A stretch of DNA of 64,000 nt from Lingula anatina (taxonomy: Eukaryota > Brachiopoda > Lingulata > Lingulida > Lingulidae). The notes below the pieces were generated by a model, which saw only the letters and a program-made list of their open reading frames with translations, did no database searches and was not told where the DNA came from. The stretch lies in contig NW_019775413.1 of the NCBI RefSeq assembly GCF_001039355.2, positions 1,690,249-1,754,248 of the forward strand. The letters run 5' to 3'. The position numbers and the translations under genes were made by a program. Below, piece after piece: positions 25,001 through 36,600 of this stretch. Position 1 is the first letter of the stretch; each line of letters begins with the position of its first letter.

Positions 25001-26668
25001 AAAAAAAAAAAAATTCATCTGTTCAGGTTTAAGTTGTACATGCAAAAAGATAACAAAAATGAGTTGTCTTTTGTAAAAAATGGACAAAAAATAGAAGAAT
25101 CAGTTGTTGCATCTCTAGATAAAGACATAATATAAAAAAATTAAGAGTATACAGAATTGCTGCATTTTTATCATTTAAATGATTGCATTATTATTTTCTT
25201 CTGAATACATGTATGAAAATGTCTTTACCATGTGCCATTCTATGAAACCAGTAATAGCCGAAGTCAACAGCAATGAAGCACAGCCACCAAGTCCAGGCAG
25301 AGTTCCACGGCAGTTCATAGAGACAGAATCTTTCATGTACCCAAACATATCCAGTTATTTCAATTCCTCTCATCAATAACCTATAATTGTCAATTAATAT
25401 AAATCATTTAACAGACCTTCAAGATGGGACACACTTGTTATCCAGTCAGGAAAGTGGGGAACAACTAAGTCCCATGTGCTCAGAATTTGTATACTGCTCA
25501 GTAGATGTTCAAATGGAATATGAAAACTGACCAATAATTGAAAATCTGACTAATCAGTCTGTAGGGCCTCTGTCAATCATCTTTTTTCTTTTCATTTCTT
25601 TTAACCAAATTTCTCTACCCATGTATAATTTGTTATTGTATTTTGAAAGTTTTGTGTATGAGGGTTAATTTCAAGTAAAAAAATATAATGGAACAAACCA
25701 ACAATACAACATGATAAAAGTATAGTGAGATATAATAAGTAGCAATTTTCATATTTATATATATTATATTTTCATAATAACAAACTGGTTAAGATAATCT
25801 TCTGCATGCTTTGGAGAACTTTTTTACTCACAATGGTAAAAGTGAAATTAAGCCAGCTCCAGCTGAAGTAATGGCATCGTTTATCCGTAAAACCTGCTTG
25901 CCTGTTAACAGCCCGACCACCACTTCCAAGGCAACAGCAAATACAAAGAATGGAACAGCCTATGTATGGTAAGAAAAGTCTTCTAACGATGATAAAAATT
26001 TGATTGTTTTCTTCAGAAATTAAGCATCATTAATGTTATCAAAGTACTGGTACTTTGATGAAAGGCTAAATTGATATCATACTTCGATGGTGAGAATTAT
26101 ATAATTCTTTGGTCTCTTTAGAAAATAATTAACTTTTTAGGAACCTTTAAGTGATTTGCAATAAAAAATAGATACTGAAATTCTGAACAAATGTTATGAA
26201 CTGCAATATACTGCATGATAACAAAACACATGGAGTAAATAAAATTAACAATTTAACACACTACTGCATGTACTGTATAGTGCACTAGCTGTTACATGTA
26301 CAACATACACATGGACATTATTTATTATTATTTTATTATAAAATTTTAAGAAGGAAAATATCATCACTGCATGCCTTCACACAGCTATCTGAACTATTTG
26401 AACTTTGCCATCGGTAACTGCTTGCCCTTTATACTTAGTGATAAATGCACTATATATGTGCCAGTGCACAGTTGCATAACAACATTCTAGACAGTAGCAT
26501 TACTGATCGCTATGTATATTTACTGTTTTTACACGACAGCTTATTACTTACATCCTCGATGTAACGAGGGACATCATCAACATTTTCAAATGACGTTTCA
26601 TTAGGTGTAACGGCATAAAACAGCCACCTAATCCCAGTGGACATAGGCACCTTCATAAAAGCCGTCAT
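22090..26668 (-). CDS. AGMO: Alkylglycerol monooxygenase (TMEM195 family)
   Basis: Tetrahydrobiopterin-dependent ER membrane di-iron enzyme that cleaves the O-alkyl bond of glyceryl ethers. Exons on the minus strand in transcript order: 26668-26552, 25959-25832, 25380-25229, 24952-24849, then 24443-24348 and/or 24293-24198, then 23818-23606, 23406-23272, 22955-22839, 22562-22480, 22297-22090 (TGA). With one of the paired exons the protein is 450 residues; the human protein, from memory, is about 445. Histidine motifs of the fatty-acid-hydroxylase superfamily: HRMAH (128-132), HQTHH (141-145), HHRVHH (216-221). The stretch around RNPYCIDKNYAG and VYGLTHPINTF is strongly AGMO-like. Several hydrophobic segments are present. 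The start Met (MTAFMKVP) has a good AAG context. A further upstream in-frame Met exists but adds sequence unlike the family. The gene is head-to-head with the P450, with 928 bp between the start codons. Confidence 0.95.
24198..24293 (-). CDS. AGMO: AGMO exon 5b (second of two tandem homologous exons)
   Basis: 96-nt exon, phase 0 on both sides, acceptor tttcag and donor gtaagt. It encodes 32 residues beginning IFYLPLAL and ending YQFWIHTL. It lies 54 nt downstream of exon 5a. It has no stop, frameshift or broken splice site, and the FYLPLAL, PP and YQFWIH positions are kept, so it looks functional and not decayed. Confidence 0.85.
24348..24443 (-). CDS. AGMO: AGMO exon 5a (first of two tandem homologous exons)
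   Basis: 96-nt exon, phase 0 on both sides, acceptor tttcag and donor gtatat. It encodes 32 residues beginning VFYLPLAL and ending YQFWIHNE. It matches the AGMO segment between the HQTHH motif and the LGPLEWILNTPSHHR motif, which includes a transmembrane stretch and the conserved FWIH. 20 of 32 residues are identical to exon 5b in my alignment. Confidence 0.85.
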
Positions 26669-27596
26669 CTTGCGGGTGTTGTGTTGATAGCGAGTGCCCT
26701 GATTGTGTATTGACCTATTTTGAAAGATCAGGTCAAGGTCACGTATGAAGGGAACGGAAGATTTGACACAGATAAGGAGCGCGAACTGCTGTTTGTCAAT
26801 ACCCTTTCCACAAATGTAAACTGAGTACAAAAATTTTAATGCTGCTGAGTATCACAACAGAACATGTGTCAAATCAACAGGGTTTGGAAGTGCTGACATA
26901 TGCTCTGCAATGACGGAAGTCGCCTGTACCCAACACCTCACTTGACATTTGATTTGACAGGTACAGTAGGGCATTGTGAATATATTGATACTATCTATTC
27001 ATTTCATCATTAACCCAATGTATGGAACAATGTGTATAAATATGTCTTTTAAACTTCTCTATTTGTTTTTTATTATATACAAGTTTTGATTAGTTTGTGC
27101 GTATATGTGGGTGGGAGGGGGAAGTATCCTGTATTCTGATGCATTGCTTTTTGGCATAGGCGATAGCTTTAAGAAATTCGATCAGTTGTTAAAAAATACA
27201 TGTCATTTACCTTGAAAATAAGTATGACTATTAACATAAATTAAGTTATCTGTTGTGTTAAGTTTACGAGGTATTTTGAGTTCATATCTCAATATTAATT
27301 GTTACTAGAAGTAAAATGTAATGGTAATGATTTTCTTTAAAAATATTAAAATGAAAAATCTTTAACGATTAAAATAGCAAATAAATAAATAGATAAATAA
27401 ATATAGATATATAAATAAATAAATAAAATGCTCCTGTCATCTAAATTTGAGTATCTACTGTGCAAATGTCTTTATACTGGTATATATACTGAGTATTTAG
27501 GTACATGTATATTTGTTTAGGTATATTTACAAATAGTCTGAATACATTTACTCTTACCAGGGAAACCGGAAGACATACAGCTGATGCAAGAAAGAA
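26669..27596. promoter_or_regulatory. Divergent AGMO / P450 upstream region
   Basis: 928 bp between two start codons that face away from each other, so both promoters should lie here unless non-coding first exons sit elsewhere. No TATA box can be assigned with confidence. The P450-proximal part holds an AAAT/ATAA-rich low-complexity tract (about 27378-27427). Two AGGTCA-like half sites occur in tandem near 26726-26737, in the AGMO 5' leader. Confidence 0.5.
27378..27427. repeat. ATAA/AAAT low-complexity tract
   Basis: Irregular tetranucleotide repeat (AAATAAATAGATAAAT type) upstream of the P450 start codon. Confidence 0.8.
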
Positions 27597-30500
27597 ATGA
27601 CCAGCAAGTTGCTGCACATTCCTGGCAGTGCAGGCTTGCCTGTGGTTGGGGACAAGTCTTATGAATACTACAAAGATGCTGTGCAGTTTGTTCTGAAAAG
27701 AATTGACCAGCATCACTCCCGTATATTTATCTCAAGATTACTAAATACACCTACAGTGTTTGTTGCAGATCATTCTATGGTGAATGAACTGCTAAAAGGT
27801 ACATATGGCTTACAAATGTAATTATTTATCTTGAACATGTTTTCTCCATTTCTATAATGTTGATTATTGTCATTTTTCTTACAAAAAAAGTTGAAGGAAT
27901 ACATGTTTGAAAAAATGGTTTAAAACTATCATTCAGGTGTGGCTTAAATTCACTTGTTTGGCCATTTGCACAAGTGAATGGCATTCTAGTATTTTAATAC
28001 TAAAATGACTACTGCAGGTGGGCATTAAAAAAGCCCGTTATCTGAGGTTATTTTAACTTTTATGCAATATAAATTGTACTCATGTGCAATTTTTCTGTGT
28101 GCCCATGCGACATTAAATGTATGTGATATTTTCCTTCAGATCATGGAGAACATTTAGAATTTGGTTACAAAGTATTTATGCACAATGTTCTAGGGGATAA
28201 CATCTTATTTGCCAATGGTATGTATACATGAATGTCCTAAATTCCTTTGGAAGATGTAAAGAAAGTGTTAGAATGCTTAAATCTTTATCTTAAAAATATG
28301 CAAATATGTGTTAAAATGAATAAATTATTGTCTAAAATTTTATTATTGGTAAAAACTTTATAAAATGTGACTGTCTGCACTGTTATTTTGGTTAATAATT
28401 TGTTTTAAATGTTATGTATCTACTTGATGCAGGATATACTTTTGCTGAATACTTTTTTTCTTTGTCAGGAGAAGAAGCTGATAACATTCGGAAAATTTTT
28501 CATAGGTTGCTTGATGAAACAACAGTAGGCCATTTTCAAGATATAGTTGAAAGGTAAATAGACATTTAAATTGTAGTCAGTATTATAAAATCATTTCTTC
28601 TTTTCATCACAATGATTTATATGATTTATTAAAAAGTGACCCATTATGTTTCTGATTATTTATTTTCCTATTTCAGGTTAGTAGAAAAGCACTTACAAGG
28701 TGTAGAAACAAGGTATGACAAATTGATAATTATACATAAAAAACTACGCATGAATAATGACAAAAGAGAAAAAATGCAATTAATTTTAAATATCTATATT
28801 CAGTTCTATGAGGTACATAGTCATTTTTTCTTGCAATTGTTAAGTGTTCAGTGGTCATGTAAAAATTAAAGAGACTATTAAATTATTGATATGTTTAATG
28901 ATTTTAATTATACCCAAAATAAAAATACCATTGATTGAATAACACACGTCAGCATCTGTTCTAATGTGATTTTAATAATTGCTTGTTCCAGGGAGACAAT
29001 ATGTGCTTACACAATGGTGAAAAAGCTTGCAACAGAAATATGTTTGACACTTTTTCTTGGTGTTGATTTTGAAGAAAGCAAAGAACTTGCAAGTAGAATA
29101 TGTGAATTGACGACAACACATTGGCATGGTAAGCAAAGTTACACACTTTAGACACATACTATTAATCAGGAGGGGAACCTTATATAGCAAAATGATTTTT
29201 CCCTGGATTTATTCAAATTTTTTGCTTAATTAAGGTATATACAAAACTGTTCACAGAATTAAGACTTTGGAGTCTACAAGTAAATATTGAGTTCTAAATT
29301 TCTAGGATTTTGAGCCAATCACTCTATCAATAGAGGAAGAGGCTTGTGAATTTTACTGTTTTTCATTATGAATTAGAACTTAAAAATGGACTCATAGATT
29401 GTAGTTTTCTCAGTGGTTTTGTAACGGGAAAATTGCTTTTTTGCCATGAAAAGGCCTATTACATTGATTTTTTTGTGGAAGATGCTATTTAAAAATTGTC
29501 ATGATTTCAAATCGGAAACTAGGAGTTAAATGTTTTAACTTAAAAGCCCTTGTCCTTCTACTTTTGATTGGATGATGCTACAAAGAATAATGTGATATTG
29601 TTTCATTTAACAGGCATAATATCAGTACCTGTGAACTTCAGAGTTCCATTTGGCACCTCATCAACATATTCCAAGGCACTTGAGGCAAAGGTAAGTAAAT
29701 TGTCTTACTAGAACAAACCGAGTCATATTCACTTTATTTGTATTCATATGTGCATCATGTATCAAAGATAGATATTTCATTGTAATTACAAAAGTGCCTG
29801 TTCCATTTAGTTCAATAGATGTGATTACTGGAACAATTTGCCAACATTTACTTGTTCATTTTCAGAAACTATTATTGGAAATAATCCAGACAAAACTTCA
29901 TGCAGAAGACACAGATGCTACATTTCCTCTTCAAGTCAGAGAAGCAGGTTTCAAAACTCCTATCCTCGCAGCCAATCACTTACTGCTTCTCACTTCAGCC
30001 TTGGTGCCAAAAGCTCTCGCCTCTCTTGTCACTTCCTTTGTCCTTGTCACATCCCAGTGGATGTCAAAATACGAGATTGAAGACATGTTGGATAATCAAA
30101 AGCATTTTGATGCTGTGTTATTAGAAGTGCAACGATTGTGGCCACCTTTTGCTGGAGGAAGGAGAGTTGTTAAAAAGGTATAATTGTTTCGTCTGAAATT
30201 AGTTTTATATGCACAAACTTACAAGAAATCTTTGTAGAGTCTGTAGTAAAAGTGTATGTTCCTGTTTCACCTCCAAGATATACCATGCCACCCAGATTGT
30301 GTTGTTTGCATGCTTTACTCATTCACATTTGCTGAATTAACAATTTTGGCAATAAAATAAAGGCTTGTATGCATAATTTTCCTTCGAATTCTTAACAATT
30401 TAAGTTTCTTTTAGGAAAACCAATTTAAATTCAGGTCATTAGAACAATGTTTCAGTTTAAGGTAATTCTTGGGTTTATATTTAATTTTCAACAAACAGGA

Positions 30501-31502
30501 CCTAGTTTTATCTGCTGGTTATCGTATTCCTCATGGTCATGCTGTCCTGTACTGTACCCATGCCTCACACAGGGACCCCAAAGTCTTCCCAGACCCTGAT
30601 AACTTTAGGCCAGACAGGTGGAGCAACAGGTACTAGTAGACCACAGTAAATGGTGCAATTATGTCTCAGGGATTTTACTTGGCAGAGATTTTACTTTGCA
30701 GAGATTTCTTGGAGTATTCTCTTGGCTAAATTTATATATGCTAGAGTTGGGTGTTGGTGTTGGTTATATATAAGTTATCTTTGTGGAAATTTTTCAATTT
30801 TTTTTCTCGTCTTTAATTCTAGTTTAAATAGTATGTATTCAGTTGAAAAATATTTCAGCATGCTTATGTGGAAAAAAAATGATAAAATGTGGATTTTATT
30901 TCTTCATTTCTACAGCTCTCTGTCCAAGGATTCACTTTTTTGTTTTGGTGGTGGGGCAAGGGATTGTGTGGGACAACATATTATGTGGAACATGCTGAGA
31001 GTAAGTTTTGCAGAAAGAAGGATGTTTACATCAGATGATCAGATGTATTACTACTTCTTATGTATTGATTCTTCTTTACACTTTTCAACTATTAACAGGC
31101 CTTTAGCCAGGGGAGGGTGGGTTGACCATTTTTGCAGAAAAAGGTTTTATGCCATTTCTCAAAAAGGTCCAATTTTCACAAAAAAATATTCATTTCTGAT
31201 CACTTTCATTTTATAATGCTGGCTACAAAAAGTCTTAAAAGGGCTATATATATATATATATATATATTCAGCTACCAGTGTCAGAATTTTATAAAAACTT
31301 TTTTTCTAACTTTAATGAAATTGACCTGTTTTAATGCTTATTTGAACTACTTTAATGTCATTTTATCCAATTACAGACCATCTGTACCTCCCTCATTTCT
31401 CAGTTTACCTGGGAGTTAGAAGAAGGGCAGTGCCTGGAATACAAATGGCTGCCAGTGTCACGACCTAAGGATAAGGTTAAAGCAAAGTTCACAAGAAAAT
31501 AG
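27597..31502 (+). CDS. Cytochrome P450, short non-membrane type (CYP120/CYP26-like)
   Basis: Heme-thiolate protein of 422 residues from ten exons: 27597-27798, 28140-28217, 28469-28553, 28677-28712, 28992-29128, 29614-29690, 29866-30177, 30499-30629, 30916-31000, 31377-31502 (TAG). All phases match. It starts MTSKLLHIPGSAGLPVVGD, so the proline-glycine hinge comes at residue 8 with no N-terminal anchor helix. Seen further on: the K-helix ExxR as EVQR (292-295), followed by LWPPFAGGRR; the FRPDRW (PERF-like) motif; and the heme signature FGGGARDCVG with Cys about 370. The I-helix region (residues ~239-266, LLLLTSALVPKALASL) lacks the usual A/G-G-x-D/E-T-T. The I-to-K-helix spacing is short. 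The RLWPPFAGGRR and RIPHGHAVLYCTHASHRDP segments resemble CYP120/CYP26 proteins from memory; the family assignment is inference. Substrate unknown. Confidence 0.88.
31096..31232. mobile_element. Degenerate hAT-like MITE inside a P450 intron
   Basis: Left end CAGGCCTTTAGCCAGGGGAG; the right side ends near GCTGGCTACAAAAAG, a decayed match to the expected inverted repeat. Same family as 20028-20207 and 21311-21419. Confidence 0.45.
31244..31267. repeat. (TA)n microsatellite
   Basis: About twelve TA dinucleotides in a P450 intron, just after the degenerate hAT-like element. Confidence 0.9.
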
Positions 31503-31657
31503 ATGGAACAGTTGAAGAATAAGTACTCGGTTGTGCAAATCCAGGTTATTTATGTAAGCAGTCCAATTATGCATATAAATGAACAACTTGTTATTTTTGG
31601 AACAATATTTTTTCAAAAACATGACGTAACAAGTGACATGTATGTATCTTCATCTTA

Positions 31658-31871
31658 GACCCCATTCCCAGAGATTAGATCGATCCAACTAGATCGACCT
31701 AACTCCCTGGGGGTTCACGCTAAATAGCTGTCAGCCGAGCAGACACGAAAGTTAATTACCCCCTTACAGCTTGTAGTAGGCGGGACGGACATTGAAGCCG
31801 GATTATCTGACAGTAATCTAGCGAGACACCCCACGGGGATAGATCAATCTAAAATCTATGGGAATGCACCC
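31658..31871. mobile_element. PIF/Harbinger-like MITE, copy a
   Basis: 214-bp element flanked by TTA on both sides (31655-31657 and 31872-31874). Imperfect terminal inverted repeats: the left end reads GACCCCATTCCCAGAGATTA and the right end, reverse-complemented, GGGTGCATTCCCATAGATTT. It has no coding capacity. It is homologous, in opposite orientation, to the copy at 62944-63127. TTA target duplications are typical of PIF/Harbinger elements; the superfamily assignment is inference. Confidence 0.7.
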
Positions 31872-33093
31872 TTAGGTTTGTGTGCACATTTGAGTGTATT
31901 AATCAGGGCTTGTCTTTCACATGGTAATGACTCAAACCACTTTTTTCCAATAGTGCAATGGATCAAATTTCCAGTTGTCTGAAAGTGATATGTGTATACA
32001 CGTGTCAGTGATTGTAAAGGAGTAAATGTCATTTAACCCTGCACTGGTTATTATGGTTTATTGAAATTATTTTGCACGAGTGTCACAGAGATAATGAGAT
32101 TTGCAAACATATTTTCTAGCCTTTTTGTGCATTTCTTCTCTACCATGTTTAATAATGTTTATCTTTATGTACTCAACTAGTTTATTCATTCCAAAAAACA
32201 GATTTCTTTGAGGGAATACATACCCAGCATTTTAATTAGCAGCATTATATACCTAGTCTCTGTTCTTTCATTGTTGAAAACTCATTCATTCCATTTATAT
32301 TGTGGATATTTCACTTTGGAGCAATTTTCTCTATTTAAAGTCAAGAATCTCTTGATTTTTTGCATGTATTATATTTGTATTATATAAAAATCTTGAGATT
32401 GTTTATTTGAATTTAGAATCTTTTATTGCAAGTTTGTTAAATGGGGTGCTCACTTTATTGACAACGAAGGTTAAAAGTTAATGCCATATTACTTTCTATG
32501 TTGAAATGTTTTTCATACTTAAAATGTTTTTCCTTGTATAATGGAACACTGCATGTCTAGTGCTAGTGTCAGTTCCCTTGCAAAGCTGGGGATCTTTCGG
32601 TGCTTTTCAAAGTAGCCTAGTTAGAAACGATAATTCCATGCTTAAATGCAAATATTGCACTTCTGTTTAAGTAGTGAAAATCTGTTGTATTGTTTTTCAT
32701 TAGTAGCTGCTAGTGTTATATTCACTTCGATGTAGGGAGTTGTCACTGTTAGTATATATGTAAAGAGAAGTGCTTTTCTAGTTTCAGTGTGAGCATTGGG
32801 CCCACTTACCACATTGTAAGGAGCACTAGTATTATCAGTAGACTAGGATAAGTTGAAGACTGCATTTAAACATATCTCAGCTATAAATGTTTTTGTCATC
32901 CCTGTTGCTTACAATAATTCCTAGTTTTGAATCTGCAAAATTATACAACTGGTCATGAGCAAGATGAAATGCCAATGGATTTTAAGATTTTATTATAACA
33001 CTGAAAACAACTGTCATTTTAAGTATCTTTATTTTATTAAATTTTACATGTAACTGTGGAGTTAAAGACTAGATTAATATGCGGACACAATTT

Positions 33094-33172
33094 ACTTAAA
33101 AGGTCATGTCAAATTATTATCATGACAAGACCTTTACTTAAAGGTCATGTCAAATTATTATCATGACAAGCC
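33094..33172. repeat. 42-bp tandem duplication with hairpin potential
   Basis: Two near-identical copies starting at 33094 and 33136 (ACTTAAAGGTCATGTC type). Each copy contains AAAGGTCATGTC facing GACAAG-ACCTTT-like sequence, which could pair in a 12-bp stem with one mismatch. It lies in the P450/SRP72 convergent 3' region. Confidence 0.75.
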
Positions 33173-33669
33173 AAAAGATTTGACAAAATTGAAATGGTGC
33201 ATGTTTATCTAATGTAAACTACCTCTAAAGAGGATGTAGCTATGCCAGAATGACTGATATTCTATTTATTTCTTGTATTTTTTAATGTAATGGTGTCCAG
33301 TAAATATTCTTTGAAACCACACGTTAGCAGGTTGTATTTCCTGCAGCACTTTCGTTTTGAAAGATTCACTTTTTTCAGGAAAATTTTCAATAAACAATAT
33401 CAAAATACATTTTCAGATTTTTTTGTGATAAATCATTACAGATTCATCTAATTTGTCTGGAATATATTATATAATCGTAGAAAATTCACTCAGTAAGAAA
33501 GTCGAGTCTCTGACAACATTCTGATCACAATGACCTCATCACCACCATAAACAAATATGTCAGAATGCATCAATAATTCCATTAGACTTTTCAAACAATA
33601 TTTTTGCCTCCATACTTTGTACGTATATCCAAAGCAGTTTGTAGTTTTACATTCTTGCCAGGTGTGAGT

Positions 33670-36600
33670 TTACCACTTGCTTCCCTTCTTTTTCTTCTTC
33701 TGCTTGTTCCCAGACTGTGGTTTCTGCTGCCTGGGTCCAGGAGCTACGGGACTAGGGGCAGACCCAGCCGCAGGGGAGGCTGAGCTTTCACCACTAGGCT
33801 TACTGGCATCTCTGCAAATGGAGAACATTATTTTAGAAAAGGCACACAGTAACAAATTTTTCAGCCTGTTTCTATTTAGTACCAGCTGCTGTTAAATGAC
33901 ACAAATGGAAATGTGTTCACAATAACACCTGTTTTATTTGAGTTATTATGCTGACATGGCATTCAGCTTTTTGTTTATCATGTTGCACAGTAGCACCTAT
34001 AACTTTAAAATACTTACAGGTCAGCACCACCTGAAGTTGCACCCTGAGCTCCACGGCCTGTGAACAAAAAATATAACAATATATAATTGATAAAATTAAT
34101 TAATTGATAAAATAATAAGTAATAACTCTTTATGTGAACCTGCAGTTTTGTAGAAACTATCATTGCAATTTTGAAAAATAAAAAAGAGAAAAAACTGTAG
34201 TGCTTTATGATGTGATGGCCCAGTTTTTGTATCTAAAAATCTGGCAAAACTGCTATTTATTTATCAGTTACTTATGTACTGATATGACCACCTATCTTTT
34301 TTTTATTAAATAGAACAGCACTAAGGTATCTGCTGTATACAAAACAACACTTCGATATGTGATAGCAGCAGTATAGATAGCTTACCAATCTCTTTTCTTT
34401 TGTCCTTTCTTTTGCCTCTGTAGTAAGACCGCTCTTTCTTGGGCAGCCATCTTTCAGGATCAGGATCACTACCAGGATCATAGTTCTTAGGCAGTTTACC
34501 TACATTAAAAAAGAAAATGTATAAATACTTCAAATTTTGATTTCCTATGTTACATTTGCTTCGTATCAATACCCTCTCTTTATCAGAAAAATTCAAAAAT
34601 TTTATGTGCATACTTAAACATGCTACATGATATTCAAGCCTTATTCTGATGGGTTGGTTAATTTATTCAAAATATGCCAAGGTCTCAAAAGTTACCTTTT
34701 AGATTCTAAAAATCTGCATTTCCATCATCTACCGACTAAAATCACTCAAAAAAAAAATTCTGATGAAATCAAAAATTTTACTGATGTCAAACATGTTTTT
34801 ATAGTAAATTCTTACCCTTCTTGTGTTTTTTCTTTCTTTTCTTCTGAAGCAACTCATCGTCAGTGCCACTGTAAATATAAACATTTGATGACTAATTGGT
34901 CAAGTAATTTTCTGTCTGCTGCAGATGTAAGTGAAAATATATTACTAGAATAGAAATGCCTTTGAGAATAAAAGTACTACTACAGCCAAATGTGGCAGTG
35001 AATAGCGAACTGTTGAGGGGTAAAATAAAACATGAGCAAGACTAAGTTTCTATAACAGCAATTATTATACCTACATGTTTTGCATGACTCTTGTACTGTA
35101 AGGTTAGTCGTCTTATTTTTATAATGTAAAGTAATAAAGACATCTAATAAAGACTTACGGTCTAGGCGACTCCACCTTGGTCGACTTTTTAATGTACTTA
35201 GGTCCCATGACATTGATGGACTTTTCCAAAGCTTCTACATCCAATTCCTGGGCAATCTCCGATGCTGAGGGTAGGGATTTGCTAAGTCTAGGGAGTGGTT
35301 AAGTTTTAACAATACTTCTTAGGTGAATCATATTATACAGACTTCCTAAATTGCTTGTTGTTTTGTATTAATAGTATAATATATTTATGCTCTTTATAAA
35401 ATCTTTCTACAAATGATCACAATAATTATCAAACTGAGAAAAAGCATTTGTGCAATATTCTCTTAAACCACAGATATAATGCCCTGTGCATTAATGCAAA
35501 AATATCCTAAAATAAATTTGCTTTGAACATCTAAGGGATATGCTCATTTTTTCTAGACACTGAAAACGGAAAAGGATACTCCTGTGCTTTGGCAGGGTTA
35601 AACTTAGAGTAAGCACTGATAAGCTGGGCTAATATCTTGCTGTCCTTCGGTTTTTGTCTGGAAAAGTATATCAAAGAGGTTAACTTTCAAAGAACATGAA
35701 AATATTGTTTATTTAACTTAAATAATTTTAAACTGAAATAACAGTTGAATGGTAAACATAATGCCATTCTTACTTTCTTAGCTCTTCCAACAATTTAGCA
35801 GCCATTTCTGCACTGCCATATCGCAGCTGGAAGTTGGCATTGGATGTCATCAAAGTAGCAGTCTCTTCGGAGTTTGGCTAAAATGTTGTAAAAATTACAT
35901 TATTTTATTAACAACAGGTCAATTAACGTTTCATTTGAACATGCATCACCTAAATACAAATACTCCTTTCTTAAGCCATATAAGAACAAAAAAATGCTAA
36001 AAATTACCTAGCAAAGAGGTACTAAGTTTAATTTGCTTTCCTAAAAGAACTCATGTTTTCAATTTTCTCTGTATTTTTTGGGGCGGGAGGGGGTGGAATA
36101 TCAAACTCACATTATTTTTCTTCCACCAATCAACAGCCTGGTTCAGCACCTCTGAGGCTGAGGCTCTGTCTTCTTCTTTCAAGTACAAGCTGACCAAAGC
36201 AGAGACCTGTAAAAAACATAAGAACACGCAATCATTTACACATCCATCTTCATAAAAACAATTTTTACAAAAGGATAAACACATCAAGGTGATATCAATG
36301 AAACATGTTTAGTCTCTTTCAAGTTATATACTTTTTCTTATCATCATTACACAAAACACAATATAAGCATCCCAGTTACAATAGAAATCAATGTAAGATC
36401 TAGTTCCATACCACTCCTGGTCTGAAGCTGTGTTCTCCCAGTGCCCTGAGGTTCTCACAGGCTGGGTAGACCATCCCCTGGAGAAGGTTCAGCTGGGCCA
36501 GGGTCAACTTGATACTCACAGACTGCTCTGGATGGCTGGACACATGCTCCTTTTATATAGAAAACAATGGAGATTTGGTTAATTCAGTTGGTACACAAGG

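Larger units (their letters stand above)
31503..33669. other. P450 / SRP72 convergent 3' region
   Basis: Non-coding. It holds the 3' UTRs of the P450 (+) and SRP72 (-), a PIF/Harbinger-like MITE (31658-31871), and a 42-bp tandem duplication with hairpin potential (33094-33172). An AATAAA on the plus strand near 33389 and one on the minus strand at 33265-33270 are possible poly(A) signals for the two converging transcripts. Confidence 0.5.

Noticed and set aside
26669-26830. 54-residue N-terminal extension of AGMO
   Set aside because: The extra residues do not resemble the family, and the Met at 26668 has a better context and matches the expected length.
33677-33895. Plus-strand frame of 72 residues
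   Set aside because: Antisense of the last SRP72 exon with its lysine-rich tail.
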